This document shows, in pieces, positions 39,265-50,923 of a stretch of DNA of 64,000 nucleotides (within the stretch, counting starts at the first letter, position 1; every line of letters begins with the position of its first letter). The notes beneath the pieces are model-generated. The model saw only the letters and a list, made by a program, of their open reading frames with translations. It was not told the DNA's origin and made no database searches. The stretch comes from Silene latifolia. Its lineage: Eukaryota > Streptophyta > Magnoliopsida > Caryophyllales > Caryophyllaceae. The stretch lies in assembly GCF_048544455.1 (NCBI RefSeq), contig NC_133526.1, forward strand, positions 574,001-638,000, written 5' to 3'. The position numbers were made by a program, and so were the translations under genes.

Positions 39265-41475
39265 AAATTATTAATTAATTCAAAACATAATAAGAATAAA
39301 AAAAGTTAAATAATTCAATTGGTTATATATGCAGGGGCGGACCCACCTAGTAGCAAGGGGTGGCGTCCGCTACCCCAAACGTAAAAAAAATGGTTTACAA
39401 GACGATTTTTGCTACCCCAATTATTGTTAAACAGTAGATAAGTAGATATTTTTCTAGTAAATCTCCAATAAACATGTTCTTGTTCAGTGGTAAAGGCTTT
39501 GGTTTTTCATCAGTTGACCAAGGTTCGAATCTCCTTACATGCATATAAAGAGTAATTTTTTTTTGCTATCCCATATATTAAATCCAGGGTCCGCCCCTGT
39601 TAATATCTGCATACTTTACCTACCAGCTTTTTGGATAAAAATGAAAAATAGGATTGTTATAATATTTATATAAGGAAATTTTTGTAATTAATTTCAATAA
39701 TTTATTTGAGAGAAGAAGAATATTGTGTGAACTAAGGGGGAGATAAAAAATGGTGAAATAAATACAAAGTATAAGAATTGTGAGGAAAAACCAAAAGCCC
39801 ATCTATTAAAAAAAAGAAAAGAAAAAGTTAAATGAATAGGTAGATTAATACCAAATTTATGAGAGGAAAATAAAGAGTTTGTATTAATTTGTTTTTTGTG
39901 TTTAGCACTAATATTTTTTTATTTTTTGTATTTTATAAGCATGTAACACATGATATTTAGAGATTACTTTTAGTTAGATAATTACTTACTTTTAGTTAGA
40001 TAATTAAGTAATTAATATAATTAAATTATTAGTAACCAATAGAAAAATTACACGTGGATTAAAATTAAATGCAAAGAAAAATAACATAAAATGTGGCACT
40101 AAAAATTGCTTAACATGACACACGTCAAATAATAAACTACTCATCTTGTTTTTTTATTATGTTGTATAGATACTAATAATTAAGTCATTTATCATACAAA
40201 ATTTTGAAAAAACAATTAATTTGGAATAAATTTTAAAGGATAATTAAACAATAAAAGTGGAATGGAGAAGGTCTCATTTAAATTATAATTTACGTGATAT
40301 AATTTCATGACCTAAATACATGGTATTACTACCCTTTTAAAATTCTATTATTAGTGTTTAATTTACTTATGTATTTACAGAATTTGTTTATAAATTATTT
40401 AAATTAAATAAATATTTTCTTTTCCATATATTTTATATTTTCCAAAACCTTATCCTTTATGTGAAATAATTTCATGAACTAAATACGGTATTGCTTCCCT
40501 TTTAGAATTTTAACTATTAATTAATTCAAAACATAATAAGAATTAAAAAGTTAAATAATTCAATTGGTTATATATGCATACTTTACCTACCAATTTTTTG
40601 GATAAAAATGAAAAATAGGATTGTTATAATATTTATATAAGGAAATTTTTGTAATTAATTTCAATAATTTATTTGAGAGAAGAAGAATGTTGTGTGAACT
40701 AAGGGGGAGATAAAAAATGGTGAAATAAATACAAAGTATAATAATTGTGAGGAAAAACCAAAAGACCATCTATTAAAAAAAAAGAAAAAAAAAAAGTTAA
40801 ATGAATAGGTAGATTAATACCAAATTTATGAGAGGAAAATAAAGAGTTTTATTAATTTGTTTTTTGTGTTTGTCACTAATATTTTTTTATTTTGTTTGTA
40901 TTTTATAAGCATGTAACACATGATATTTAGAGATTACTTTTAGTTGGATACTTACTTAATTTTAGTTAAAAAATTAAGTAATTAATATAATTGAATTATT
41001 AGTAAACAATAGAAAAATTACACGTGGATTAAAATTAAATGCAAAGAAAAATAACATAAAATGTGGCACTTAAAATTGCTTGACATGACACACGTCAAAT
41101 AATAAACTACGCATCTTGTCTTCTTATTATATTGTATAGATACTAATATTTAAGTCATTTATCATACTAAATTTTGAAAAAAATAATTAATTTGGAATAA
41201 ATTTTAACAGATAATTAAACAATAAAAGTGGAATGGAGAAGGTGTCATTTAAATTATCACTTAAGTGATATAATTTCATGAAAAAAATACATGGTATTAC
41301 TACCCTTTTAAAATTCTATTATTAGTGTTTAATTTACTTATGTATTTACAGAATTTGTTTGTAAATTATTTAAATTAAATAAATATTTTCTTTTCCATAT
41401 ATTTTATATTTTCCAAAACCTTATCCTTTACGTGAAATAATTTCATGAACTAAATATACGGTATTACTCCCCTTT
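39265..41475. repeat. Tandem duplication, unit about 970 bp, inside Helitron 3
   Basis: Unit 1 is about 39265-40505 (including a 268-bp MITE) and unit 2 about 40506-41475; a partial third unit continues to about 41590. Anchors such as the antisense frame at 39620-39802 recur at 40587-40769 with only a few changes. Confidence 0.85.
39332..39599. mobile_element. hAT-like MITE, 268 bp, with internal Pol III-like boxes
   Basis: It has CAGGGGCGGACC and GGGTCCGCCCCTG ends. The second unit of the surrounding duplication gives the empty site (GGTTATATATGCATAC at about 40567), proving the boundaries. Flanks TTATATATG and TTAATATCTG are a diverged target duplication of about 9 bp. Inside are TGTTCAGTGGTA (39481) and GGTTCGAATCTC (39522), like tRNA A and B boxes. 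Confidence 0.8.
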
Positions 41476-42295
41476 TAGAATTTTATTATTAGTGTTTAAT
41501 TTCATTTAAGTATTTACTGACTTTGTTTGTAAATTACTTAAATTAAATAAATATTTTTTTTCCATATATTTTATATTTTCCTAAGAAAATATTTTATATG
41601 ATATTTAATACTCAATTGTTGATTAATTAGTTCTATAAAACATCTTCTATATACAACAAAGTTATAATAACAACAATAGTGAATTGGTGCCTTTAAAAAA
41701 AAAAGTAGTGAATTAGTGACAAATCTGACAATACAAAAAAAAATTGTTTTCAACTTCATTTATTCTTCTTCGTTCTTAATTTCTTATGTATTCAGTTTTT
41801 TTTATTTCGAATACATATAATACTAATCCATATGAAATTTCTTGAAATTATTAACTTATAGTTAATGTGTATTTTCTTATTGTAGGTTTTTTTTTTAGTT
41901 AATTAATTTTAAAGCTAATGGAATATGGATGGATTTTTAAAGAAAATAAGTGAATTAAATTAATGCAATATATGAATAAATTGATAATCCATGTCATATT
42001 AGTTTGCCAAGTCACATTGTTATTGTATACGTGGCTTTTTTTCATCCCATGTGGCATTGTCTACGTGGCATTTTTATGCTAGCCTTTTAATAGTATTTAT
42101 AGATTAGTTGCGTTATGAACTTGCGTCTTTTATTTCAAAAATGGCGTCTTACATGAAAAAATAGGGTAAAACAAAAATTCTATTTTTAGTGATCAAGAAA
42201 TTAAAAGGGATACCCTTAAGCTATATTCCCGCCAAATTTGATTATATGTAGATTGGTTGGTGCATATGATCACTAAAGTAATTACATTTGATAAG

Positions 42296-42506
42296 TATGA
42301 AACTATTCTCAGTAATGAAGTAATAGAGAGAATTTGAGTGAAAAATTATATTTCATTGAGTTATGTAATTACAATGATTCTGATTTGCTTATATAGTAGT
42401 TGAGGTCGGTTTGTATAACTCCCTCTAACTAATTCTAACTAATTCCCTTAATACATGGAAAGTTAGTTGATTGTTAGTTAATTCTAACTAACTGACTATG
42501 CTCATA
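42296..42506 (-). repeat. Copia 3' LTR
   Basis: 211 bp, matching 56327-56537 except CTGATT versus CCGATT near 42380. It contains tandem CTAACTAATT units and a TATATAAG box. Confidence 0.93.
42388..42395 (-). promoter_or_regulatory. TATA box in the Copia LTR
   Basis: TATATAAG on the minus strand inside the LTR. The equivalent in the 5' LTR is at 56419-56426. Confidence 0.6.
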
Positions 42507-42516
42507 TCCCCCCCTC
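42507..42516 (-). promoter_or_regulatory. Copia polypurine tract
   Basis: GAGGGGGGGA on the minus strand immediately before the 3' LTR. It primes plus-strand DNA synthesis in LTR elements. Confidence 0.8.
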
Positions 42517-44155
42517 AAGCTGGACCAACTGAGTCTGTCATAGGAGGAAGTTGTAGTCCTAGCTTGGACGAAAGAAATCTATGCTCATTTGCACCTAGAG
42601 CCTTGGTCATTATGTCAGCCAGTTGCAAGGCACTCTTGACATGCTTTGTCTGCAAAAACCCTTCTTGTTGCTTATCACGTACATAATGGCAATCCACATT
42701 TAAGTGCTTAGTTCTCTCGTGAAACACAGGGTTCTGAGCTATATGTTCAGCTGCTGTGTTATCACAATGCAGCATTACTGGCAGTGGGATGTGAACCTGC
42801 AGATCTGCTAATAAGTTCACTAACCAGACAAGTTCAGAAGCAGTATAGGACATACTCCTATACTCACCTCAAATGAGAGCTCTTGCTAAGCTTCTCTTTG
42901 CTTCTTCGTTTTCCAACTTATTAAGGATCTCCCTAAGAAGACACAAAATCCACTTAGAGATCTCACTCTTTTGAAATTGCAAGTGGCCCGTCTGCATCGA
43001 AATAAGATCTGCAGGATCAACTCGACTTTGCGAAATAGAATAAACCAGTATTTGTTGTACCCTTGAGATATCTTATAACATGCTGTGCTGCTTGATAATG
43101 TGTCTCTCTTGGTTGACTGAGAAATTGACTGAGATGCTGTACACTATAAGAGATATCAGGCCTAGTCATATTGAGATACAAGAGCCTTCCTATCACTCTT
43201 CTGAACTTTTCGAGTTCTATAACTTCACCAAAGATCGGTAGTAAGCTTTAAACCTTTCTGCATTGGAAAATTAGCAGGTTTGCAGTCCTCAAAACCTGCA
43301 TCCTTAATAATGTCTAAAGTATACTTTCTCTGGTTGACAACTATACCATTAGCATTTCTTGCCACTTCCAAGCCCAGAAAATATCTCATAAGACCTAAAT
43401 CTTTGATAGTAAACTTTTTGTGTAATGAATCCTTCAGACTCTGAATGCCAATCTCATCATTACCACTGAGGATCATATCATCAACATAGACTAGATCAAC
43501 CAAGACTTTCTTGGTGTCTTGATTAACCTTAGTAAACAACGAGTAATCATGTCTTGATTGAATGAATCCCAGACTGAGTAAGTGCTTAGTTAATTCCAAG
43601 TTCCATTGCCTTGAGGCCTGCTTTAAACCATACAATGACCTCTTTAATCTGCACACTTGCCCCTTCTTTGCAGCAGAATATCCCAGTGGAGGCTTCATAA
43701 AAACTTCCTCAACTAGAAACCCATGTAGGAAAGCATTGTTTATATCTAATTGATATAAATTCCAATGCCTTACAGCTGCAACAACAAGAAGAGCCCTAAC
43801 AGTGGCAAATTTTGCAACAGGAGAGAATGTAAACTTGTAGTCCTTATCCTTCACCTGGTTATACCCCTTAGCAACTAATCTGGCCTTGAACCTTTCAACT
43901 GTACTATCAGCTTTGTGCTTTATTTTGAACACCCTCTTGCTGCCAATAGCTTTTTTGTTTGCTGGCAGGTTAGTAAGTTCCCAAGTATGGTTATCTTCAA
44001 GAGCTTTAAGCTCCTGATTCATTGCAGTAACCCATCTGGCATCTGTACTTGCTTGGGCATATGTGCTAGGTTCATGCTCCTCCATCACATTGCATAAGGA
44101 CATGACAAAATCCTTATCATAAGTAGTCAGATCATTGAGTGTCTTGACATGTAGA
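42515..44155 (-). pseudogene. Copia pol: reverse transcriptase and RNase H, broken
   Basis: The RT frame is open from the solo-LTR junction to 43225: DARWVTAMNQELKALEDNHTWELTN as split motifs, KARLVAKGYNQ, YQLDINNAFLHG, and the catalytic YVDDMILSG. A frameshift/stop near 43225 and scrambled sequence to 42853 separate it from RNase H (CDNTAAEHIAQNPVFHERTKH, ADIMTKAL). Both are hallmark Copia motifs. The RNase H stops just before the polypurine tract. Confidence 0.88.
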
Positions 44156-45463
44156 TGTTAGGTTCATATACCTATTATTAGACTCCTCTAATAGTGAACT
44201 AATTAACTTGTTAATTATTTGTTCTTTAGATCTAGTGCATGCATAACAAAATGAAAGATTTATAAGAAAAACAATGTTCCTTACATTGTTGGTTGGTTCG
44301 AAATTATGGGCACAAGTAAGGTCACCTTCCTTCACTTGTTCTTGAGCTTATAATGATGGATGATCTTCCAAGATCCCAAGTATAGAAATCCTCCTTAGAT
44401 TGCACCCAAGACTTACCCTTAAACTAGTATACTAATTAACTAGATTATTATACTAGTATCCTTAAAAAGATTCTAATATTATTATTATTACTACACTAGT
44501 AATGTAGTTTTGATATTAGAAAATATAAACAAGAACTTGTGAATCTCCAAAAACTTGTTGGAGAAAACTAGAGAGAAGGAGGAGCAAAGACACTTGCATG
44601 TAGACTTTTAATGAATGAGTAAGTAAGATAAGAGACCAAAAAACTCTATAAAGAGAGTTGGAAAACCGGGTGGGAAGAGGCAAGGGGAACCAAACAAAAA
44701 TTGGAATCTCCTTTCTCTTTTTCTCTTATCAATAGCTTAGGTGTGTAAGGCTACATAAAGGTAGGTTTATATAAATATTATCACATAATATAAAATAATC
44801 ACTACCCATTAGCACACTCACCATTTCGGTCCATTCACCATAAAATGGACTACCATTTTATTTTGTCAATTTGTCATTTGTCACACAATATGTCACATGT
44901 AGTATTTTACATGTTATTAATTAATTTAATGCATATTTATCCCATAAATATCATTTTACAAATTAATTAAATTACATACAATAAATTGACTAGTGATACT
45001 TGATCACATAAATAAAATGGGTCATAAAATTATAATTCACAACATCTTGTAATTATAATTAACCATTCATTCTTATCTCTATTGTTTCTCAAACAATAAA
45101 CAATTTTAGTAATAAAGCATTTTTATTACTAAAATAAATCTTATTTAATCTCATTACAATAAGAAATAAATATTCTCTCTCACAAGTAAATTGTTCACTT
45201 TTAAGGAATTGATTACCTCGTATCGTCATACAATTAATCAATTTATCCATTAAGGGAATTGTCCTTTAGGTGTGACCTTAAGGGATCAACTGACCACCAC
45301 CGTCACACGACAGTAATGTCAAACTCTAGTCAGCCAATCATTACCGATTAATAACGGTCAGTCGACTTTATAAATAATCATCCCTCACGTATTCTTAGTA
45401 TGAGATTTAATTATGATATTAAATTATGTGATCGCACTATTATTGAGGACACATTTCCCAACA
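44156..45463 (-). mobile_element. Solo LTR, 1308 bp, inserted in Copia pol
   Basis: Plus strand begins TGTTAGGTTC and ends TTTCCCAACA; target duplication GTAGA lies at 44151-44155 and 45464-45468. On the minus strand it starts TGTTGGGAAATGTGTCC. There is no internal domain. The pol frame is continuous across the site if the LTR and one GTAGA are ignored, so it landed in an open gene. Confidence 0.92.
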
Positions 45464-47663
45464 GTAGAGCACTATGTCCTCTCCTGCTCTTTGGCAAAAT
45501 ATAATCTGAAAGAAGAACAGAAGGTCTCCTTGGCCTATCTGACTTCCTAACCTGCTGGTCAGTTGGATTATTTTCCACTAAAGACTGATCAGCAGTGGTT
45601 GCATTATCAACACCAGGACCCAAGACACCCTCAAGGATACCAGATGTCTGAGTGCCAGTGACAGCTATATCAGCTGCTGTAGGATTATTTACAGGTTCTG
45701 GTACTTTAGAAACAAGATGCTCATCTTGTAAGACCAAAAAATCAGTCTCATTAGGACCAAAAACTTCAGACTGTACAGTTTGTGTTGTGACAGAATGATA
45801 TGGATAGATATTCTCTTGAAAAAGAACATCTCTACTAGTGAAAATGACATGCCTATCCAAGTCATACAACTTATACCCCTTCTGATTACAAGGATACCCC
45901 AGAAAAAGACATCTCCTGGCCCTGCTTGAGAACTTATCAGTTGATGTAGGTGGTTGGGTTGCATAACAAAGAGTGCCAAAAATCCTGAGCTCATCATAGG
46001 ATGGTAATTCATTATAAAGCAACTCATATGGAGTCTTCCATCCCAATAACTTCACAGGCAGCTTATTGATCAAATATGTGGCAGTGAGGATACACTCACC
46101 CCAAAACTTTATAGGAACTTTAGACTGAAGCTTGAGTGCCCTAGCAACCTCTAGCAAATGCCTATGCTTTCTTTCCACACGACCATTTTGCTGAGGCCTG
46201 CCTACAATACTTCTTTGATGGACAATACCTTTGTCTCTAAAAAAGTCCTTACATTGAACTTGAAAAAACTCTGAACCATTATCTGATCTAATGGTTTTAA
46301 TGGAAGTAGAAAACTGATTCTCAACATAAGCAACAAAGCCCTTAATAAAACTAGGTACTTGTGCTTTGTTTTGAATTAAAAAAGTCCATGTATTTCGTGA
46401 ATGATCATCTAACACAGTAAGAAAAGATCTAGCACCAGATAAAGATGGGACCTTATATGGCCCCCAAACATCAACATGAACTAAATCAAAAATCTTTTTA
46501 GCATATGAGAAACTCCTTGGAAAAGGCAACACATGATGTTTAGCTAAAACACAAGTCTCACAATGAAATTGTTTTATTCCTTTCAAATTCATTCCAATTA
46601 CATGTTGAAGCTTCTCTAAGGAACTATGACCAAAACGAGAATGTACAAGTGCTAAATTTGGTACACTAGTAGCATTTATTTGACAGTATGGATAACTATT
46701 CTTATTTGGACAAAATGAAACATGTCTCTGAACAAGTGGAGTTAAACATGTTCTAAATCTATAGAGATTGCCAATTCTCTTTGCCTCTGCAACTGCCTTA
46801 CTTGTATGGTCCTGAAAGACACATTTAGTTTTCAAGAAACAAACAGACAGATTAGCAGCAGTGATCAACTTAGCCACAGATAGGAGATTTTGCTGAAAAT
46901 CAGGAATTAATAGAACACTATGCAAAGTGATATGATCAGTCAAAAACACATCACCAATTCTATGCACAACTTTGACAGTTCCATCAGGTAACCCCACATA
47001 GACAGGTTTAACAAGAACTTTCACATTATGCATTAATTTAATGTTAGACGTAATGTGATCAGATGCTCCTGTATCTACTATCCAATCATGGTCATTAAAA
47101 CCAGTAAGACTAGTAGTAAACACATAAGAGGAAGGAGTCATACCAGCAAAATTAATGGATGACTTCATATCAGAAGTACTAGATGAAGGAACATCAGAAA
47201 TAGCCTGAAACACTTGCTGCAAGACTGACTTGGTGACAGACTGAATAATACCCTGAACAAAATCTGGATTAACATGAGGTGAAACAGCAGCCTGAAACCG
47301 AGATAACTGAGCAACCTGAGAAACAGGAGGGCATTCAAGAGGAGAAATAGTCTGGTACTCAGAATCCTGATCTTCAGGCAGCATATCAACATTATTAGCC
47401 TGGAAAGATGAACTAGCACCAGCTTTGCCTTTGCCCTTCAAGAAAGCTTTGTATTTGTAGCACCTCTCTTGAATGTGTCCCTTAATCTTACAGAAAGTAC
47501 AAGTCTTTAATCTGTGACATTCTTCAATTGTATGTCCAGCTTTCTCACAAAGGAGTACGAACTTATACTCAACATCGAGAATCTTCCTTGGGACGCTTAT
47601 TTGCAGTACCAGCCATTGGCCTTGAGTTGAATCTCTTCTTGGAAGCAAAAGCAGCTTGCTCAA
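45464..47663 (-). pseudogene. Copia gag C-terminus, protease and integrase, interrupted
   Basis: One long frame (about 735 codons). It starts with double zinc-knuckle sequence (CEKAGHTIEECHRL, CTFCKIKGHIQERC). Protease follows with WIVDTGASDHITSN. Integrase has an HHCC region (H...CETCVLAKH), then the catalytic Asp in VHVDVWGPY, the second Asp in IRSDNGSEF and the Glu in NGRVERKHRHLLE. A C-terminal linker to RT runs SDYILPKSRRGHSAL and is cut by the solo LTR. Upstream gag is separated by frameshifts. Interruption removes RT from the polyprotein. Confidence 0.9.
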
Positions 47664-47711
47664 CAGAAACTTCAGCAGACTTGATCATTGATATGCTTCG
47701 CCTCTCAACCT

Positions 47712-48385
47712 TCAGAATAACCCCAAAGCTTTATTGATGGGTGGTAATGGTTCCATGGTCAGAAGATTAGTCTGAGCATGCTCATAACCAGAAGTCAGTC
47801 CCATCAATAACTGCAGCAGCTTAGATTGAGTCTCTCTATCAACCAGACGTTTTAACATCTGACAAGAGCACTGATTCATGGCACCACAAGTACAAGACGG
47901 TATGGGATCAAGGTGATCCAAATTCTCCCAGATATTCTTTAACTTGCCATAGTATTCAACAAGAGGAGAATTATCTTGAGTAATTCGACCAAGATCCTTC
48001 TTAAGCTCATAAACTTCAAGGATATTTGGCTGTCCAAACCTCTCAACAATGTCAGTCCACAGAGATTTTGAAGAAACAAAGAACTATGATTCTCACGAAG
48101 ACTAGGAATAATGGAATTAAGAATCCATCGTTTAACCAAAAGATCACATCTGATCCATTGGTTATACTTTCTGTCAGTAGCAGCAGGAAGAGAACATTCT
48201 CCAGAAAGAAACCCACTTTTGTTCTTGGATAGCAGAGAAGCAACAACTTCACGTTGCCATTGCAAGAAGCTGGTGCCATCGAACAGAAAAGAGGACAAAA
48301 CCAGACTTGGCTGATCAGTAGGAGAAAGAAACAAGGGATCGTCGAAAGGAGAATAAAGAGATGAAGTGTCAGATGAATCTGACAT
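47712..48385 (-). pseudogene. Copia gag N-terminus, broken
   Basis: The start at 48385 (MSDSSDTSSLYSPFDDPLFL) lies about 97 bp inside the PBS. It includes SFLQWQREVVASLLSKNKSG and KYNQWIRCDLLVKRWILNSI, typical of UBN2/Retrotran_gag domains. Frameshifts near 48060, 47938 and 47690 separate it from the zinc-knuckle frame. Gag would form the virus-like particle. Confidence 0.75.
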
Positions 48386-48474
48386 TGTTGTAAATTTTTA
48401 AGAAATGTAAGAAAAAGATTTAAGGATGTGTATGTTTGTTAATGGCGGAAGCGTAGGATCGTAACAATGGCGGA

Positions 48475-48482
48475 TGATACCA
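48475..48482 (-). promoter_or_regulatory. Copia primer-binding site, split by CACTA
   Basis: TGGTATCA on the minus strand is complementary to the 3' end of initiator tRNA-Met. The CACTA element lies between this site and the 5' LTR; its target duplication CCA copied the first three PBS bases (48480-48482 and 56324-56326). Confidence 0.8.
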
Positions 48483-48930
48483 CACTACAAAAAAAAGGTT
48501 CCATAGCGACGGAAAACGCCGTCGCAAATATGTCAATCCCGTCGCAAATATACATCTTGCGACGGAATTGCGACGGATTTAATCCGTCGCTCATTTTCGT
48601 CGCAAATTTTGGTTCTGCGACGGAAATTCCGTCGCTGCTAAATACCTGCGACGGATCAGTGCGTCGCAAATACCCGTCGTAAAACGGTTACTTGCGACGG
48701 ATTGTCCGTCGCTAATCACTGTTCATTGAAGGCCACGTGACTCTAAAGTCAAACAGAAAGTCAAAATCTGCGACGGATTGTCCGTCGCTAATCACTGTTC
48801 ATTGAAGGCCACGTGTCCCTGAAGTCAAACAGAAAGTCAAAATCTGCGACGGATTTTCCGTCGCAGATCACTGTTCAAATTTGACGTTGCGACGGAAAAT
48901 CCGTCGCAAATTCCGTCGCAGGGATTAAAT
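48483..48930. repeat. CACTA left subterminal repeats
   Basis: About twenty copies of TGCGACGGA or its inverse TCCGTCGCA, often as fused palindromes (GCGACGGAAAATCCGTCGCA). There is also a ~100-bp internal duplication containing TTCATTGAAGGCCACGTG (about 48715-48845). These are the expected binding sites of the second transposon protein. Confidence 0.9.
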
Positions 48931-49197
48931 ACCCAGTGGGTTTACAGCGTTCTTCCAGCGGCCAAATTGCTTTGAAAGCAATTACATATACTCCCGGTTT
49001 CCTACAAACATTCGAAAATCCAAAGAATTGAGAAATTCACAACTCGTTCAAGACGAGATTTCCAAACAACGTCTTCACATTAACTTAAAATAAAAGGTTT
49101 ACAACCGTTTAGTACAATAATTGTTCAACAAAGAAAGCCAAATAAGTCCATAAACTACGGGGTAGGAATGATAACTTCTAATCAACAAACAACTACA

Positions 49198-50646
49198 TCA
49201 ATACACGGGAGTGGGAGTAGGAGTAGGCCTAGCATTGTCGCCACCATCATCATCAAAGTCATTTCTAGCTCCAGTTGGACCTCCCGGGTTACAAGTTTGA
49301 GTGGTAAAACCTTGTTGGCTCAAGAACTCCTCTATTGCCGCAAGCCTTTGAGATTGTTCGGCCTCGACTTGCTTTAGTCGCGCATTCTCTTTTGCGACTC
49401 TACCAACAAAATCCGGAGTATGAGGAGTAGAAAAGAGGTTACCAGTCGAGCGGCGGTGGTGCTCCCAAATTTGTGGTGCTGTATTTCCCGCGCCAAGTAC
49501 TCTACCTTTCTTAGCAAACCCTCCATGTTCTTTAATATAAATTTCATTATCATCAATGTTCTCGACCCCTTGGCTCTGAAGCTCAGTTTTCTTTGAGATG
49601 ATTTTACCCTATATCAATAAAAAACGAAAGATTAGATACCATCTACTAAATAATCATGATTGAAAAAATGAGTTAAAAATTAAATAATTATAGTAACTTA
49701 CGAAGAGTTGACCAGTTTTTTTTGGATAACCATCCTTTTGTGCTATGCTTCCTTGTCTTCTCCAACATTTGCAAAGCGGACGGAATATCTCCTTTCCCAT
49801 CTTTATCAATCTACAATTTTGATACTTGTTAAATATAATTACTAACTTTAAATAAAGTTAAAGAAAAAAAAGGTAATAAATTAAAAAAGGAAGTGAAGAA
49901 ATTACCATTGAGTCCATATATTGCAAAGTGCTTTTTCGACCCATTACGTGAGTAGCCAACGCCTTCCCTTTCTCGTCACTTCCCGACCTACGGTTGGCCG
50001 AATTCTGCTCCGATCTTGGCGTGAAAGTAGGATCTTCAAGTGGTCTATTCTTCAATTGACGGTGCAAGTCAACACTAATCCAATCCGGCTTTTCATGCTC
50101 TTCCTTATGATAAGCTCGATAAATCATTTGCCGTAAACGGTCTTCATGGCATCTTCCCAAGCCTTCTTAACCCTTGCCTTGTCACGGGGATCGTAACTAA
50201 CACGCCACTGTTCAATAAAAAATAAAGTTAGAAAATAAACTTGATTGTAAATAAATATAAAATAAATGAATAAAATACCTAGTATTAAATTAAATGACAA
50301 TTGCTAATACCTCAAACCAATTCCACCAATCCTTCTTTAGAGTAGATGACGCCGATTTCCAGTTAGGAGCATGTTCTTTGTAGTTGCATCCAATATTATC
50401 CGATATCAAGCTCACAACTTTCTCATTCTCAACCTGAAAAAAGAATGAGAAGATAATAAATATATATATAAATCGTTATAAAAATAATTAATTACGAAGA
50501 AATAACATACTAACCAAACGCCGCCATCTTGCTCAAGAGAATCGAGATGAATTTTGTCAATCACTTGGTATTTCTTCATTCTCGTTTCCCTGTCCTTGGT
50601 TTCCTGCATTACTATTACTACCATGTCTTCGTCTCCTCGACGCCAT
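49198..50646 (-). pseudogene. Transposase_24 (Ptta/En/Spm)-type protein, TNPA-like, several exons
   Basis: The blocks in order are: about 50646-50530 (start region, DKIHLDSLEQDGGVW), about 50430-50315 (ISDNIGCNYKEHAP, STLKKDWWNWFE), about 50205-49905 (PDWISVDLHRQLKNRP, TFTPRSEQNSANRRSG), about 49810-49705 (MGKEIFRPLCKCWRRQGSIA), and about 49608-49198 (GGFAKKGRVLGAGN, coiled-coil-like KENARLKQVEAEQSQ, then TPTPTPVY and stop). AT-rich gaps between blocks have intron-like borders. This family is the second gene of plant CACTA elements and probably binds the subterminal repeats. A frame conflict near 50570 makes the first exon uncertain, so the gene may or may not be intact. Confidence 0.7.
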
Positions 50647-50923
50647 AGAAACCAACTAAATTCCTCAACATTGTTAGAAATCAAATAATAGCAACCAAAT
50701 AACAAATTAGCAAAGTAAGAAATTGGCAACGTAAGAAATCAAATAATCAAATAATAGCAACAAAAAAAGAAATTGGCAAAGTAAGAAATCAAATAATCAA
50801 ATAATAGCTACCAAATAAGAAAGATTTCATTAAATTAAGCCATACGGCATCTACAACTAATAGTACCAACAAAGTAATAAGATTGAAAGAAAGGGTACAA
50901 AACATCTACAACTAATATAAATC

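Larger units (their letters stand above)
37344..42103 (-). mobile_element. Helitron 3, non-autonomous, 4.76 kb
   Basis: On the minus strand, the 5' end is TCTATAAATACTATTAAAAG at 42103 (T follows on plus). The 3' end is CCCGTGATTCTCACGGG, spacer, CTAG ending at 37344 (A precedes on plus). The 5' 200 bp are closely similar to Helitron 1. There is no Rep/helicase frame. It contains a direct duplication of about 970 bp and a MITE in one half of it. The 88-codon frame at 37812 has no recognisable domain. Confidence 0.75.

Noticed and set aside
42291..42300. TG...CA boundary for the Copia LTR
   Set aside because: It gives non-matching 5-bp flanks (AAGTA and TAATA); shifting by two bases gives perfect ATAAG duplications.
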